A stretch of DNA of 64,000 nucleotides from Xanthobacteraceae bacterium 501b (GCA_000378025.1 KB899087.1:2914001-2978000), one strand, 5' to 3'. Positions 7,868 through 17,077 are shown, numbered from the stretch's first letter. Numbers and translations: made by a program. Notes: generated by a model not told the origin, from the sequence alone.

Positions 7868-8845
7868 ATGAACCGGATCATCGCCCTCGCGGCCGCCGCC
7901 GCGCTCAGTCTCGCCGCCGTGCCCTTCGCCACGCCGGCCTTCGCCACCACCATCATCAAGGCCGGCCACGGCACGCAGACGGCGCACCCCACCCATATCG
8001 CCCTGCAGAAATTCGCTGACATCGTCGCCGAGAAGAGCAAGGGCGACCTGAAGATCGAGATCTATCCCGACCGCCAGCTCGGCGAAGAGCGCGAGATGGT
8101 CGAGGGCCTGCAGCTCGGCACGGTCGACATGGCGGTGGTCTCCACCGGCCCGCTCGTCGCCTTCGTGCCCTCGCTCGGCACGGTGGACCTGCCCTTCCTG
8201 TTTAAGAGCTCGGAGCATGCCTACAAGGTGCTGGACGGCGAGGTCGGGCAGGACCTGCTGGCCAAGTTCCAGGACCGCGGCATTATCGGCCTCGCCTGGT
8301 GGGAGAATGGCTGGCGCAGCCTGACCAGCAAGAAGGAAGTCAAGTCGCCGGCCGACCTCAAGGGCATGAAGCTGCGCACCATGCAGAACCCGGTGCACAT
8401 CGCCGCCTTCAAGGAGCTGGGCGCCTCCCCCATTCCGATGGTGTGGGGCGAAGTGTTCACCAGCCTCAGCCAGGGCGTGATCGACGCCCAGGAGAACCCG
8501 GTCACCATCGTCTACAGCAACTCGCTGTGGGAGGTGCAGAAGTACATGACGCTGACGCGCCACGTCTATGGCCCGCATCTCGTGCTGTTCAGCCAGCAGG
8601 TGTGGGACCGCCTGACGCCGGCGCAGCAGACCATCCTGAAGGAAGCGCTGATCGAGGCGACGACCTTTCAGCGCCAGACCTCGGCCCGGCTGGAAACCGA
8701 GCAGCTGAAGCTGCTGGCCGACAAGGGCATGATCGTCGAGCAGGTCGACATCACCCCGTTCCAGGAAGCCACCGCCAACACCGCCTCGGCGTTCAAGAAC
8801 ATCGATCCCGCTGTCGTGGCCAAGATCAAGGCCGCCGCGAACTGA
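7868..8845 (+). CDS. TRAP transporter substrate-binding protein (DctP family)
   Basis: This 325-residue periplasmic protein captures an organic or sugar acid for a TRAP importer. A signal peptide (residues 1–22, ending AFA) precedes the DctP fold, with GHGTQTAHPTH, YPDRQLGEERE, LKGMKLRTMQNPVHI and VIDAQENPV; the arginine in LRTMQ is the usual carboxylate ligand. Position inside the oiaX–oiaK–apnO unit suggests apionate or a related branched acid as ligand. A strong hairpin and repeats follow its stop, before the membrane subunits. Confidence 0.9.
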   Translation: MNRIIALAAAAALSLAAVPFATPAFATTIIKAGHGTQTAHPTHIALQKFADIVAEKSKGDLKIEIYPDRQLGEEREMVEGLQLGTVDMAVVSTGPLVAFVPSLGTVDLPFLFKSSEHAYKVLDGEVGQDLLAKFQDRGIIGLAWWENGWRSLTSKKEVKSPADLKGMKLRTMQNPVHIAAFKELGASPIPMVWGEVFTSLSQGVIDAQENPVTIVYSNSLWEVQKYMTLTRHVYGPHLVLFSQQVWDRLTPAQQTILKEALIEATTFQRQTSARLETEQLKLLADKGMIVEQVDITPFQEATANTASAFKNIDPAVVAKIKAAAN

Positions 8846-8856
8846 GCCGCGCGCGT

Positions 8857-8882
8857 CGGCCGCAGCCCAAGGGCTGCGGCCG
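8857..8882 (+). terminator. Strong intercistronic hairpin after the TRAP binding-protein gene
   Basis: A perfect 12-base-pair inverted repeat (CGGCCGCAGCCC, AA, GGGCTGCGGCCG) begins 12 bases after the dctP stop. There is no T run, so it may be a partial terminator or a 3' stabiliser of the dctP message. Either would let the binding protein outnumber the membrane subunits encoded downstream. Confidence 0.65.
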
Positions 8883-9034
8883 GTTCGTAAGCCAAAATTG
8901 CCGCAGCCCTGACGGCGGCGGCCGGCTCACAAGCCAAAATTGCCGCAGACCAACGGCGGCGGCCGGTTCGTCATCCAAAATGCCGCTCCCTCGCCGGGGG
9001 CGGCCTGCAAGCCAACGCAGCCGCAGCCCGGAGG
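8878..9034. repeat. About 42-base imperfect direct repeats between dctP and dctQ
   Basis: Three imperfect units begin at 8878, 8920 and 8961 with GGCCGG, followed in the first two by AAGCCAAAATTGCCGCAG. A fourth, more degenerate copy is near 9001–9026. The units are contiguous without unique spacers, so this is not a CRISPR array. They follow the hairpin directly and share its GCCGCAG sequence. Confidence 0.7.
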
Positions 9035-9061
9035 CCCCCGCCTCCACGGGAGAGGTGTGAC

Positions 9062-9550
9062 ATGCTCTTGAAGTTCTGGACCGGCGTGGAATGGCTGGCG
9101 CGTGGCCTGCTCTGCGCCCTGCTGAGCGCGATGGTGCTCGTGTGCCTCGGCCAGGTGATCTGGCGCTACGTCTTCAACGATCCCTTGACCTGGTCGGAGG
9201 AGCTGGCGCGCTACCTCTTCGTCTGGGTCGGCTATCTCTCGGCCTGGTTCGCCTGGACCAAGCGGGCGCATATCGCGCTCGACGCCGTGACCTATCTGCG
9301 ACTTCCGGGGCTGGAGCGGGCCTGCGGCCGGATCGTCGAGGCGCTGGTCCTCGTCTATTGCGGCTGGACGCTCTACGCCTGCCTCGGCTTCCTCAGCCTC
9401 ACCAACAACCAGCCCTCCGCCGTGCTCGACGTACCGATGAGCTACGTCTACGCCGGCTATGCGGCCATGTGCGTCCTCATCATCGGCGACATCCTGATCG
9501 GCTGGGCCTATGGCGCCCGCCAGCCCTCGCCGGCTGTTCCCCAGGAGTAA
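9062..9550 (+). CDS. TRAP transporter small membrane subunit (DctQ family)
   Basis: This 162-residue inner-membrane protein has four hydrophobic segments and the DctQ features VIWRYVFNDPLTWSEELARYLFVW and AWTKRAHIALD. It joins the binding protein to the large membrane subunit. The ATG at 9062 has GGGAGAGG just upstream. It lies 5 bases before the DctM gene and 216 bases after dctP, the gap holding a hairpin and repeats. Confidence 0.92.
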   Translation: MLLKFWTGVEWLARGLLCALLSAMVLVCLGQVIWRYVFNDPLTWSEELARYLFVWVGYLSAWFAWTKRAHIALDAVTYLRLPGLERACGRIVEALVLVYCGWTLYACLGFLSLTNNQPSAVLDVPMSYVYAGYAAMCVLIIGDILIGWAYGARQPSPAVPQE

Positions 9551-9555
9551 GATCC

Positions 9556-10836
9556 ATGGCCACGGTTCTCTTCGTCGCTTTCGCCGTGCTGCTCATTTTG
9601 AACATGCCGGTTTCCTTCGCCCTCGCCGTGGCGTCGGCGATGGCGCTGCTCTATGGCGGGCTGCCGCTGGCACTGGTGGTGCAGAAAATGACCGCCGCCA
9701 TGGACAGCTTCGTGCTGCTGGCGGTGCCGTTCTTTCTGCTTGCCGGGCATCTGATGGCCCGCAGCGGCATTGCCCGCGACATCATCGATTTCGCCGACAC
9801 GCTGGTCGGCTGGATGCGCGGCGGGCTGGCGCACGCCAATATCGGCGCCGGCATGCTGATGGGCGGGATGACCGGCTCGGCGGTGGCGGAAGCCTCCTCC
9901 ACCGGCGGCGCGCTGATCCCCCCCATGCTGAAGAAGGGCTATGGCGCGCCCTTCACCGCCGCCGTGACGGCGGCGGCCTCGACCATTTCCGTGGTCATTC
10001 CCCCCTCCATCCCGATGATCGTGTTCGCCGTCGTCACCGGCGTCTCGGTGAGCGACCTGTTCATTGCCGGCATCGTGCCGGGCATTCTGATGACGGTGGC
10101 GCTGATGGTCACGGCGTGGCTGATCGCGGTGCGGCAGGGCTACCAGCGCGGCCCGCGCCCGACGCTGGGCTCCATCGCCCGCGCCACCCGCGCCAGCGTG
10201 TGGGGCCTGCTGATGCCCGTCGTCATCATCGGCTCGATCCGCTACGGCATCGCCACCCCGACAGAGGCCTCGGTGGTCGCCGTCGTCTATGGCATGCTGG
10301 TGGGGCGCTATGTCTACCGCACCATCGCCTGGCGCGACCTGCCGGGCATCATTCTCGACAGCGCCGTCACGACAGGCATCGTGATGCTGATGATCGCCGC
10401 CGCGTCGGTGTACGGGCTGATCGTCACCCGCGAACAGATTCCGCAGGCGGCGGCGCAGTTCATCCTGGAGTTGACCAACAACCCGCAGCTGGTGCTGCTG
10501 CTGATCCTGTGCGTCTATCTCATCGCCGGCATGCTGCTGGACCTCGCCGCCAACATCATCATCTTGGTGCCGGTGCTGTGGCCGCTGGTGAAGCGGCTCG
10601 ACATCGACCCCGTCCAGTTCGGCGTCGTCACCGTCATCGGCCTCGCCATCGGCCTGATCACGCCCCCCGTCGGCGCCTGCCTGTTCGTCACCTGCGGCAT
10701 CGCCAAGACCGACCTGCTGCGCGGCAGCAGGGCGGCGGCGCCGTTCATCCTCGCGCTGATCGTCGTGGTGCTCCTCATCATCGCCGTGCCCGGCATCGCC
10801 ACCTGGCTGCCCTACAGCGCCAAGGCGATGCACTGA
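9556..10836 (+). CDS. TRAP transporter large membrane subunit (DctM family)
   Basis: This 426-residue polytopic protein is the sodium-coupled transport subunit of the TRAP system. It opens with LFVAFAVLLILNMPVSFALA and carries family signatures such as GGMTGSAVAEASSTGGALIPPM, SVVIPPSIPMI and GLITPPVGACLF, with about twelve membrane spans. The ATG at 9556 follows CCAGGAGTAAG, which includes the dctQ stop, so the two are coupled. It ends the transport part of the putative apionate operon. Confidence 0.93.
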   Translation: MATVLFVAFAVLLILNMPVSFALAVASAMALLYGGLPLALVVQKMTAAMDSFVLLAVPFFLLAGHLMARSGIARDIIDFADTLVGWMRGGLAHANIGAGMLMGGMTGSAVAEASSTGGALIPPMLKKGYGAPFTAAVTAAASTISVVIPPSIPMIVFAVVTGVSVSDLFIAGIVPGILMTVALMVTAWLIAVRQGYQRGPRPTLGSIARATRASVWGLLMPVVIIGSIRYGIATPTEASVVAVVYGMLVGRYVYRTIAWRDLPGIILDSAVTTGIVMLMIAAASVYGLIVTREQIPQAAAQFILELTNNPQLVLLLILCVYLIAGMLLDLAANIIILVPVLWPLVKRLDIDPVQFGVVTVIGLAIGLITPPVGACLFVTCGIAKTDLLRGSRAAAPFILALIVVVLLIIAVPGIATWLPYSAKAMH

Positions 10837-10881
10837 CGCGGGAAGCGAGCCGGGCAGGGCAGGCTGGCCCGCCGCGGACGC

Positions 10882-10901
10882 CACTGGTATGCTCAACATG
10901 C
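10882..10901. promoter_or_regulatory. GntR-type motif upstream of the gntR gene
   Basis: CACTGGTAT, 53 bases before the regulator ATG, repeats the ACTGGTAT core found before the oiaX operon (4134–4146) and the ABC operon (18262–18274). The shared word supports autoregulation by the FadR-type protein, although I cannot define a full palindrome. Confidence 0.45.
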
Positions 10902-10943
10902 CGATCCGCGGCGAGACGGCCCAGACCTGGCAGGAGCGTGTGA

Positions 10944-11654
10944 ATGGCTGATGTTTCCGACACCATAGTGCGACGAAAGCTGTCCCATGAGGTGTTCGAC
11001 CGCCTGAAGACGCTGATCACCTCGGGCGAGCTGGGGCCGGGCGACGCCCTGCCCTCCGAGCGCGACCTGATGGAGCGCTTCGGCGTCGGCCGCCCCGCCA
11101 TCCGCGAGGCGATGCAGGCGCTGGCCAATATCGGCCTGATCGCCATCACCCATGGCGAGCGGGCGCGGGTGCAGCAGCTCTCCGCGCGCTCGCTGTTCCA
11201 GCAGGTGGACCTCACGGCGCAGATCCTGCTCTCCGCCTCGCCGGACAGCCTCGAACATCTCAAGCAGGCTCGCCGCTTCTTCGAGCGCGGCATGGCCCGC
11301 GAGGCGGCGCAGCGCGCCACCGCCGAGGATGTGGCGCGGCTGCGCGGCATTCTCGACCAGCAGGCCAAGGCGGTGAGCGAGCCCAAGCAGTTCATCGCCT
11401 ATGACATGCGCTTCCACACCCAGATCGCGGCGATTTCAGGCAACACGATCTTCGAGGCGGTGAGCGAGGCGATGCTGTCCTGGCTGCGCCAGTACTATAC
11501 GGAAATGCTGACCTGGTCGGGCCGCGAGAATGTCACCCTGGTCGAGCATGAGGAGATCATCGACCACATCGCCCGCCACGATGCCGACGGCGCCGAGGCG
11601 CTGATGGTCAAGCATCTCGACCGCTCCAGCGCGCTGTTCACCCGGCAGGGGTGA
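10944..11654 (+). CDS. FadR-subfamily GntR transcriptional regulator of the acid-sugar island
   Basis: This 236-residue regulator has an N-terminal winged helix (ALPSERDLMERFGVGRPAIREAMQAL, residues about 10–75) and a C-terminal all-helical FCD ligand domain. It follows the TRAP operon in the same direction and converges on the lactonase gene. The motif ACTGGTAT occurs before it, before oiaX and before the ABC binding-protein gene, so it probably controls all three units in response to apionate or an intermediate. The ligand and effect are inferred. Confidence 0.88.
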   Translation: MADVSDTIVRRKLSHEVFDRLKTLITSGELGPGDALPSERDLMERFGVGRPAIREAMQALANIGLIAITHGERARVQQLSARSLFQQVDLTAQILLSASPDSLEHLKQARRFFERGMAREAAQRATAEDVARLRGILDQQAKAVSEPKQFIAYDMRFHTQIAAISGNTIFEAVSEAMLSWLRQYYTEMLTWSGRENVTLVEHEEIIDHIARHDADGAEALMVKHLDRSSALFTRQG

Positions 11655-11658
11655 TCCT

Positions 11659-13572
11659 TCACCCTTCCAGACGCAGCACGGCGTAGGGCGGCAGGGTGAA
11701 CGGCCCGGCGCCGATCTCCACCGGGCGCGGGCCCTCGCCACTCAGCACGCTCGTCTCATCCAGCAGCCGCGCCCGCCCACCGAAGGGCAGAGCCAGGGCC
11801 TGCTCGCGTGGCGTGAGATTCGCGGCCAGCAGCACCCGGTCCCCGGCTTGCGTCGCGCCGGCCAGCGCCAGCACCCGTGACGGGTCGGCGGAAACCAGGG
11901 CGATCGCCGGCGCGCCCCCGATCGCCGCCAGCCAGCGCGCCGCATGGAAGACCGGGCGGCGCCCGCCCTCCCCCGGCCCGGCCAGCAGGCCGAACGGGCC
12001 GGTGAGGGCGGCACCGATGAAGCTCTCCACCCCCGCTGCCGCGAGACGCGCGGCCGTGCCGACCATATAGGCGGCGGCGAACAGACCGTCCTGCCGTGGG
12101 TCGATCTGCGCCATCGGCACCCGCCGGCGCGCGGGATTGGGCATCACCCGCGCGCCATAGGGGTTCTGACGCATGCCGATGGTCGAGGGGCCGATGCGGT
12201 AGGGCTTATCCACGCCGATGATGGCCCGCGCCGAGCGCAGGATGAAGGGCAGCGCCTCCAGCGACTGCATCACCGCGCGGTCGTCGGCGTCGTGCACGAT
12301 CGGGCAGGTGCAATGGGTGACATAATCCAGCAGCGCCACCGGCGGGCGCTTGCGGTTCAGCTCGGTGAAATAGCTGAACATGCCACCGCCGAGCCGCAGC
12401 GCGGGAAAGGCGCGGCGGGCGGCTTCATAGACCTCCTCCAGCGGCGGACAGGGCGGCCAGACGCTGCCGGGCGGGGTGGAGCGCCGATCAACCGAGGGGC
12501 TGACGGCGATGGCGTCGAGCCGCAGCCCGGCCGCCGCCACCTGCCCGGCGAGGTCGCCGAATTCCGCGTCCAGCGGGCGGGCGCAGGGCACCACATATTC
12601 CAGCACGGCTTCCCCGCTTTGCGCGGCCGCGAGTTTGGCGAAGGCCGCGAGCTCCGCCGGCCCGTGCCCGGCGGTGGGGTCGAAATGAAACAGCAGGGTC
12701 TGGGGGGCGAGCGCGGCCAGCTCGTCGCCGGCCTCAAACGTCGCGGCGGCTTCCTCGGGGGCGATCGCCAGCCCGAAGCGCGGCAGCCGCCCGCGCGTCG
12801 CGCCTGGCGTGAGCGCCACCGGCGCATCGGCCTGCGGGGTGGGCGCCCCGGCGGCTTCCGCGAGGATGGCGAGCGTCACGCGCTGGCGCACCGGCACGCC
12901 GGCCGGCAGCACATAGGGCCAGGGCAGGGACAGCGGGCGGACATAGGTCTTGTAGGAAGCGTCCGACCAGTTGCGCTGGTCCTCCATCTCGAAAGCGTCG
13001 CCCTCCATGCGGCAGGTCGCCCGCACCCCCGGCGCGACACTGTGGCTGATCGCCCGCATGTCCTTGAAGGGCTGCGCCGGGTCGATCAGGTCCGGCAGGC
13101 GCGCCGGCACGCGGCGCCCATCGACATGCTCGACCTCGACCTCCGCGCCGGCGAGGCCGATAACGGGGTGAAGGACGGTGAAGCCGCAGCGATTGGTGAG
13201 GAAGTCGCCCTCCGGCACCGCCTCGCCCTCGAAGACGAGGCGAGCCGGTGTCCCCTCGATGCGCCCCGCATAGACCAGCCGCTCCCCGCCCGGCCCGACG
13301 CACTCGGCGCGGTAGCGGACCGCAAAGCGCCCCTCGCCTTCCTCGATGACGAGATCGCTGAGCGTGGGCGCATAAGTGCCCCAGTCCTTGTCGCGCACCA
13401 CGAAGGAGATCGCCCGCAGCACCTCCACGCCGTGGAAGCGGATATTGCGCAGATTGCCCTCGATCAGTTCCGCACTCAGTGGCCCGGCGGTGAGAATGCG
13501 CACCTCCGGCTCCGGCGCGGCGGTGCCATACAAAGCGAGGCGCAGCGCGTCGGACGAAAGGCCGGCGGTCAT
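11659..13572 (-). CDS. apnL: ApnL-like D-apionolactonase
   Basis: This 637-residue protein matches by overall pattern the large lactonase family that includes D-apionolactonase. Examples are IEGNLRNIRFHGVEVLRAISFVVRD cut short here to its first part IEGNLRNIRF, FLTNRCGFTVLHP and LIDPAQPFKDMRAISHSVAPG. The enzyme hydrolyses D-apionolactone to D-apionate, the substrate of ApnO. The ATG at 13572 overlaps the stop of the upstream permease, so it is the last gene of the ABC operon. The gene thereby links the sugar importer on one strand with the acid catabolic genes on the other. No signal peptide is evident. Assignment rests on family memory and context. Confidence 0.72.
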   Translation of the reverse strand: MTAGLSSDALRLALYGTAAPEPEVRILTAGPLSAELIEGNLRNIRFHGVEVLRAISFVVRDKDWGTYAPTLSDLVIEEGEGRFAVRYRAECVGPGGERLVYAGRIEGTPARLVFEGEAVPEGDFLTNRCGFTVLHPVIGLAGAEVEVEHVDGRRVPARLPDLIDPAQPFKDMRAISHSVAPGVRATCRMEGDAFEMEDQRNWSDASYKTYVRPLSLPWPYVLPAGVPVRQRVTLAILAEAAGAPTPQADAPVALTPGATRGRLPRFGLAIAPEEAAATFEAGDELAALAPQTLLFHFDPTAGHGPAELAAFAKLAAAQSGEAVLEYVVPCARPLDAEFGDLAGQVAAAGLRLDAIAVSPSVDRRSTPPGSVWPPCPPLEEVYEAARRAFPALRLGGGMFSYFTELNRKRPPVALLDYVTHCTCPIVHDADDRAVMQSLEALPFILRSARAIIGVDKPYRIGPSTIGMRQNPYGARVMPNPARRRVPMAQIDPRQDGLFAAAYMVGTAARLAAAGVESFIGAALTGPFGLLAGPGEGGRRPVFHAARWLAAIGGAPAIALVSADPSRVLALAGATQAGDRVLLAANLTPREQALALPFGGRARLLDETSVLSGEGPRPVEIGAGPFTLPPYAVLRLEG

Positions 13573-14555
13573 GGCGCCACAGCCTCCGGCTTGGGGGCGG
13601 CGCGGCGGCGGCGCACCGCGCGCCCGCCCGCCAGCGCCAGCACGGCGATGACGACGAGCCCCTGCACGATGTCCTGCGTCCCCGCCGGCAGGCCGGCGAT
13701 CTGCATGGTGGTGACGATGAGGATGAGAAGGAAGCTGCCGCACAGCGTGCCGAGCGCCGTCGACGAGCCGCCGAAAATCAGCGATCCGCCCAACACCACC
13801 GCGCCGAGCGACTGCAGCAAATAGGGCTGGCCCATCTCCAGAAACGCGCCGCCGACATAGGCGCCGAGCAGCATCCCCGTCAGCGCCGCCAGCAGGGCCG
13901 AGGCCAGGAACGCGGAAGCAATGACGCGGCCGGTGCGGATGCCGGCGAGCGCCGCCGCCCGCTCGTTCTGCCCCACGGCGGAGAGCCGGCGCCCATAGAC
14001 GGTGCGGCCCAGCAGCAGGCCGGCGAGCGCCACCGCGATCACCGCGATAACCAGCATCAGCGGCACGCCCTCGACCCGGCCGGCGGCCAGCGTCTTCAGG
14101 AAGGGGCTCATCGAGAAGCCCGCTGCCCAGCGATTGGCGATCAGCGTAGCGGTGGCGAGGATATAGCCGGTCGCCAGCGTGGCGATGATGGCGGGGATGC
14201 GCAGCACGACGACCAGCAGCGCATTGGCGAGCCCCGTCACCAGCCCGATGCCGAGCACCGCCGCCAGCGCCAGCGGCAGGCGGGCATCCGAACCGGCCGC
14301 CACCACGATGCTGGCAAAGGCGCTCAGCGTCAGCACGCTGGCGATCGACAGGTCGATATTGCCGCGCCCGGTGGTGACGACCAGCATCTGGCCGAGCGCG
14401 ACGAGGGTGAGAAAGCTCGCCGAAATCGCCACCCCGGACAGCGAATGCAGGCTGAACCGCCCGGTGGTGATCGACAGCACCGCCCAGAGCAGCAGCACGC
14501 CAAGCGCCGACCAGACCCAGCGGTGGCGTTCCAGCCGTTCCATCAGCGCGGTCAT
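13569..14555 (-). CDS. Sugar ABC transporter permease (RbsC family)
   Basis: This 328-residue inner-membrane protein has 8–10 hydrophobic spans and the RbsC-family signatures ALGQMLVVTTGRGNIDLSIASVL and VVLGGSLIFGGSSTALGTL. It starts 4 bases inside the preceding ATPase–permease gene and overlaps apnL at its end, so all are one transcript. The importer thus has two different permease domains, one free and one fused to the ATPase. Confidence 0.92.
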   Translation of the reverse strand: MTALMERLERHRWVWSALGVLLLWAVLSITTGRFSLHSLSGVAISASFLTLVALGQMLVVTTGRGNIDLSIASVLTLSAFASIVVAAGSDARLPLALAAVLGIGLVTGLANALLVVVLRIPAIIATLATGYILATATLIANRWAAGFSMSPFLKTLAAGRVEGVPLMLVIAVIAVALAGLLLGRTVYGRRLSAVGQNERAAALAGIRTGRVIASAFLASALLAALTGMLLGAYVGGAFLEMGQPYLLQSLGAVVLGGSLIFGGSSTALGTLCGSFLLILIVTTMQIAGLPAGTQDIVQGLVVIAVLALAGGRAVRRRRAAPKPEAVAP

Positions 14556-17077
14556 CGGCGGGCCTCCCGGCGGTCGGCGAGCGCGCGCAGCGCCAGCATG
14601 GACAGCAGCAGGCAGCCCTGCACGGCGGCATTGTAGTCGGTGGAAACGCCGAGAGCGCCGAGCAGCGCCCCCACCAAAGCGAGGGTGAGCGCGCCCGCCA
14701 CCACGCCGAGCGGCGAGATCATCCCGCCGATCAGCGCGCAGCCGCCCATGACCACGGCGGCGACGCTGATAAGGGTGAACGGGCCGCCGGCATTGATGTC
14801 GCTGGCGGTGTTGATGGCGGTGAGCGACAGGCCCGCCGCCAGCGCGAACAGGCTCGCCAGCATGTAGCGCATGATGGCGTAGCGCAGCGGCGACCAGCCG
14901 CCCAGCGTCATCGCCTGCGCGTTATTGCCGAAGCCGCGCAGCACGACGCCGAGCGGCGAGCGGTCGATCGCCAGGGCGATCACGGCCGCCACCGCGATGA
15001 GGATCAGCGTGGCCGGCACATCGGCCAGCGTCCAGGCGAAGGCCGCCGACAGCCATTCCGGCGACGCGCCGCCGGGGGTGGGCTGCAGCGTGTAGCCAAG
15101 GCCGAGCCAGATGAAGGACGCGCCCAGCGTGACGACGATGGCGGGGATGCGCCGCAGCTGGATCGTCGCGCCGATCAGCCCATAGGCGAGGACGCTGGCG
15201 AGGAGCGCCACCCCGCCAAGCCAGGGCGTGTCGAACAGCAGCGTGGCGCTCAGCACATTGATCAGGCCGGCAAAGGCGCCGACGCCGAGGTCGATCTCGC
15301 TGCCGCCGACCACGAACATCTGCGCCAGCGCCACCAGCACCAGCGCGATCGCCGGCCCCAGCAGCAATTCGAGCCCGAACATCGAGACGGTGAGCGGGTT
15401 CACCCACGCCATCAGCGCGAACACGGCGGCGAGGCTGGCAAAGGGGGCAAGATCGACCAGCCGGTCGAGCGGGCCGCGCGCGCCGGCGGTGGCGTCGCGC
15501 TCGGTCGCGCCGGTGCCGGCGAAGGACGCATCGACGATCGCCGCCTCGGTGATCTCGTCGCCCACCAGCTCGCGCACGATGCGCCCGCCTGAGAACACCA
15601 GCACCCGGTCGCATTCGAGGAATTCGATGTCTTCCGTCGAGTGCCAGATGACGAGGCGCCCGGCCCGCGCCACCGAGCCGATCAGCGCGTAGAAATCTTC
15701 CTTGGCCGCGACATCGACGCCGCGCGTCGGATCATCGAACAGGATCGTGTCGGCCTCGCCCACCAGCGCCCGGGCGACCAGCGCCTTCTGCTGGTTGCCG
15801 CCGGACAGGTCGAGGATCGGGGAATCGAAACGGGCGGGATCGAGCTTCAGCTTTTCGGCGGCGGCGCGGGCGGCGTCACGCTCCTGCCCGTCATCGACCC
15901 GCCCCAGCGGCGCCCGGCTTTCCAGCCGGCCGAGGGCGATGTTGGAGAGCACGCTCCAGAGCGGAAAGACGCCTTCCTTCTGCCGGTCGCCGGAGACGAA
16001 GCTGGCCTTGCCCGCGCGGGAGATGCCCGGGCCGGGCCTTCCATAGAGCCCGTGCAGCAGGTCGCGCTGGCCGGAACCTTCCAGCCCGGCAAGGCCGACC
16101 ACCTCGCCGGCGCGCAGCACCACGTCGCGTCCGAGCGGGGCAATGAGGGCGCCGCTCAGGCGGACCCTTTCGCGCGCGCCCTCGCCAATGGCGGGGCGGG
16201 CGGCGCGGCGGCTCGCCATCACTCCCTCAGTCGGGCCGCCCATCGCCTGCACCAGCGCTTCCACGCTCGCCTCCACGGCCGGCCCGGACCAGACGGAACG
16301 GCCATTGCGCAGCACCAGAACGCGGTGGGCGATGTCCACCACCTCCTGCAGCTTGTGGCTGATGAAGATAAAGGCGAGCCCCTCTCTGGTGCGGGCCTTG
16401 ATGAAGGCGCGCAGCTGCCGGCTGCGCTCCAGCCCGAGCGAGGAGGTCGGCTCGTCGAGAATGACGAGGCGCACCTGCGGGGTGGCGACGGCGCGGGCGA
16501 TCTCCACCATCTGCCGCTGGCCGATCTGCAGATGGGCGACGCGGGCGTCGACCGAAATCCCGTGATCGGGAAACACTTCGTCCAGCGCGGCGCGGGCGCG
16601 GGCGCGAAAGATGCGGCGCCAGCCCGGCAGCGCCCGCGCCGCTTCCGGCGCTTCCAGAAAGAAGTTCTCCGCCACCGAGAGATTGTCGCAGAGCGACAAT
16701 TCCTGATGGACGATGCGGATGCCGCCGGCCTGCGCCAGCGTGGTGTCGTAGAGGTCGGGGGCGATGTCGACGCCGCGGATCTGCAGGCTGCCTTCATCGG
16801 CGCGGGTGACGCCGCACAGCACACGCATCAGCGTCGACTTGCCGGCGCCATTGCCGCCGACGAGGCCCAGCACCTCGCCGGGCGCGACCACAAGATCGAT
16901 GCCGTCATTGGCCCGGGTGGGGCCGAACGCCTTGCAGATGCCGGACAGACGCACCACCGGCGGGTGGGGGGCGCCAGGGTCCGTCCCGGCGGCGGGGGGC
17001 GAGCGGCGAAGCGGCGCCGACACCCCGGCGCTGGCGGCCGGGGCGTCCTGCGCGGCAGGGAAGACTGCCGTCATCAT
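14552..17077 (-). CDS. Sugar ABC transporter ATPase–permease fusion (RbsA–RbsC type)
   Basis: This 841-residue protein fuses two parts that are normally separate. Residues about 40–510 are a double RbsA-type ATPase, with a first Walker A (GGNGAGKST) and a second half containing SGGNQQKALVARAL and DDPTRGVDVAAKED. The second Walker A is degenerate, as is usual in the family. Residues about 530–840 are an RbsC-type permease with MFVVGGSEIDLGVGAFAG and VVMGGCALIGGM. The reading frame is continuous with no sign of a frameshift. Its partners are the second permease and the binding protein. D-apiose or a related branched sugar is the likely cargo, from context only. Confidence 0.9.
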   Translation of the reverse strand: MMTAVFPAAQDAPAASAGVSAPLRRSPPAAGTDPGAPHPPVVRLSGICKAFGPTRANDGIDLVVAPGEVLGLVGGNGAGKSTLMRVLCGVTRADEGSLQIRGVDIAPDLYDTTLAQAGGIRIVHQELSLCDNLSVAENFFLEAPEAARALPGWRRIFRARARAALDEVFPDHGISVDARVAHLQIGQRQMVEIARAVATPQVRLVILDEPTSSLGLERSRQLRAFIKARTREGLAFIFISHKLQEVVDIAHRVLVLRNGRSVWSGPAVEASVEALVQAMGGPTEGVMASRRAARPAIGEGARERVRLSGALIAPLGRDVVLRAGEVVGLAGLEGSGQRDLLHGLYGRPGPGISRAGKASFVSGDRQKEGVFPLWSVLSNIALGRLESRAPLGRVDDGQERDAARAAAEKLKLDPARFDSPILDLSGGNQQKALVARALVGEADTILFDDPTRGVDVAAKEDFYALIGSVARAGRLVIWHSTEDIEFLECDRVLVFSGGRIVRELVGDEITEAAIVDASFAGTGATERDATAGARGPLDRLVDLAPFASLAAVFALMAWVNPLTVSMFGLELLLGPAIALVLVALAQMFVVGGSEIDLGVGAFAGLINVLSATLLFDTPWLGGVALLASVLAYGLIGATIQLRRIPAIVVTLGASFIWLGLGYTLQPTPGGASPEWLSAAFAWTLADVPATLILIAVAAVIALAIDRSPLGVVLRGFGNNAQAMTLGGWSPLRYAIMRYMLASLFALAAGLSLTAINTASDINAGGPFTLISVAAVVMGGCALIGGMISPLGVVAGALTLALVGALLGALGVSTDYNAAVQGCLLLSMLALRALADRREARR

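Noticed and set aside
8878-9034. Repeat array between dctP and dctQ as a CRISPR
   Set aside because: Units are contiguous, imperfect and without unique spacers, and no cas gene is present.
11659-14631. A single 990-residue protein covering the lactonase and permease region
   Set aside because: The frame upstream of 13572 only shadows the permease gene, which is real in another frame; the lactonase has its own ATG overlapping the permease stop.
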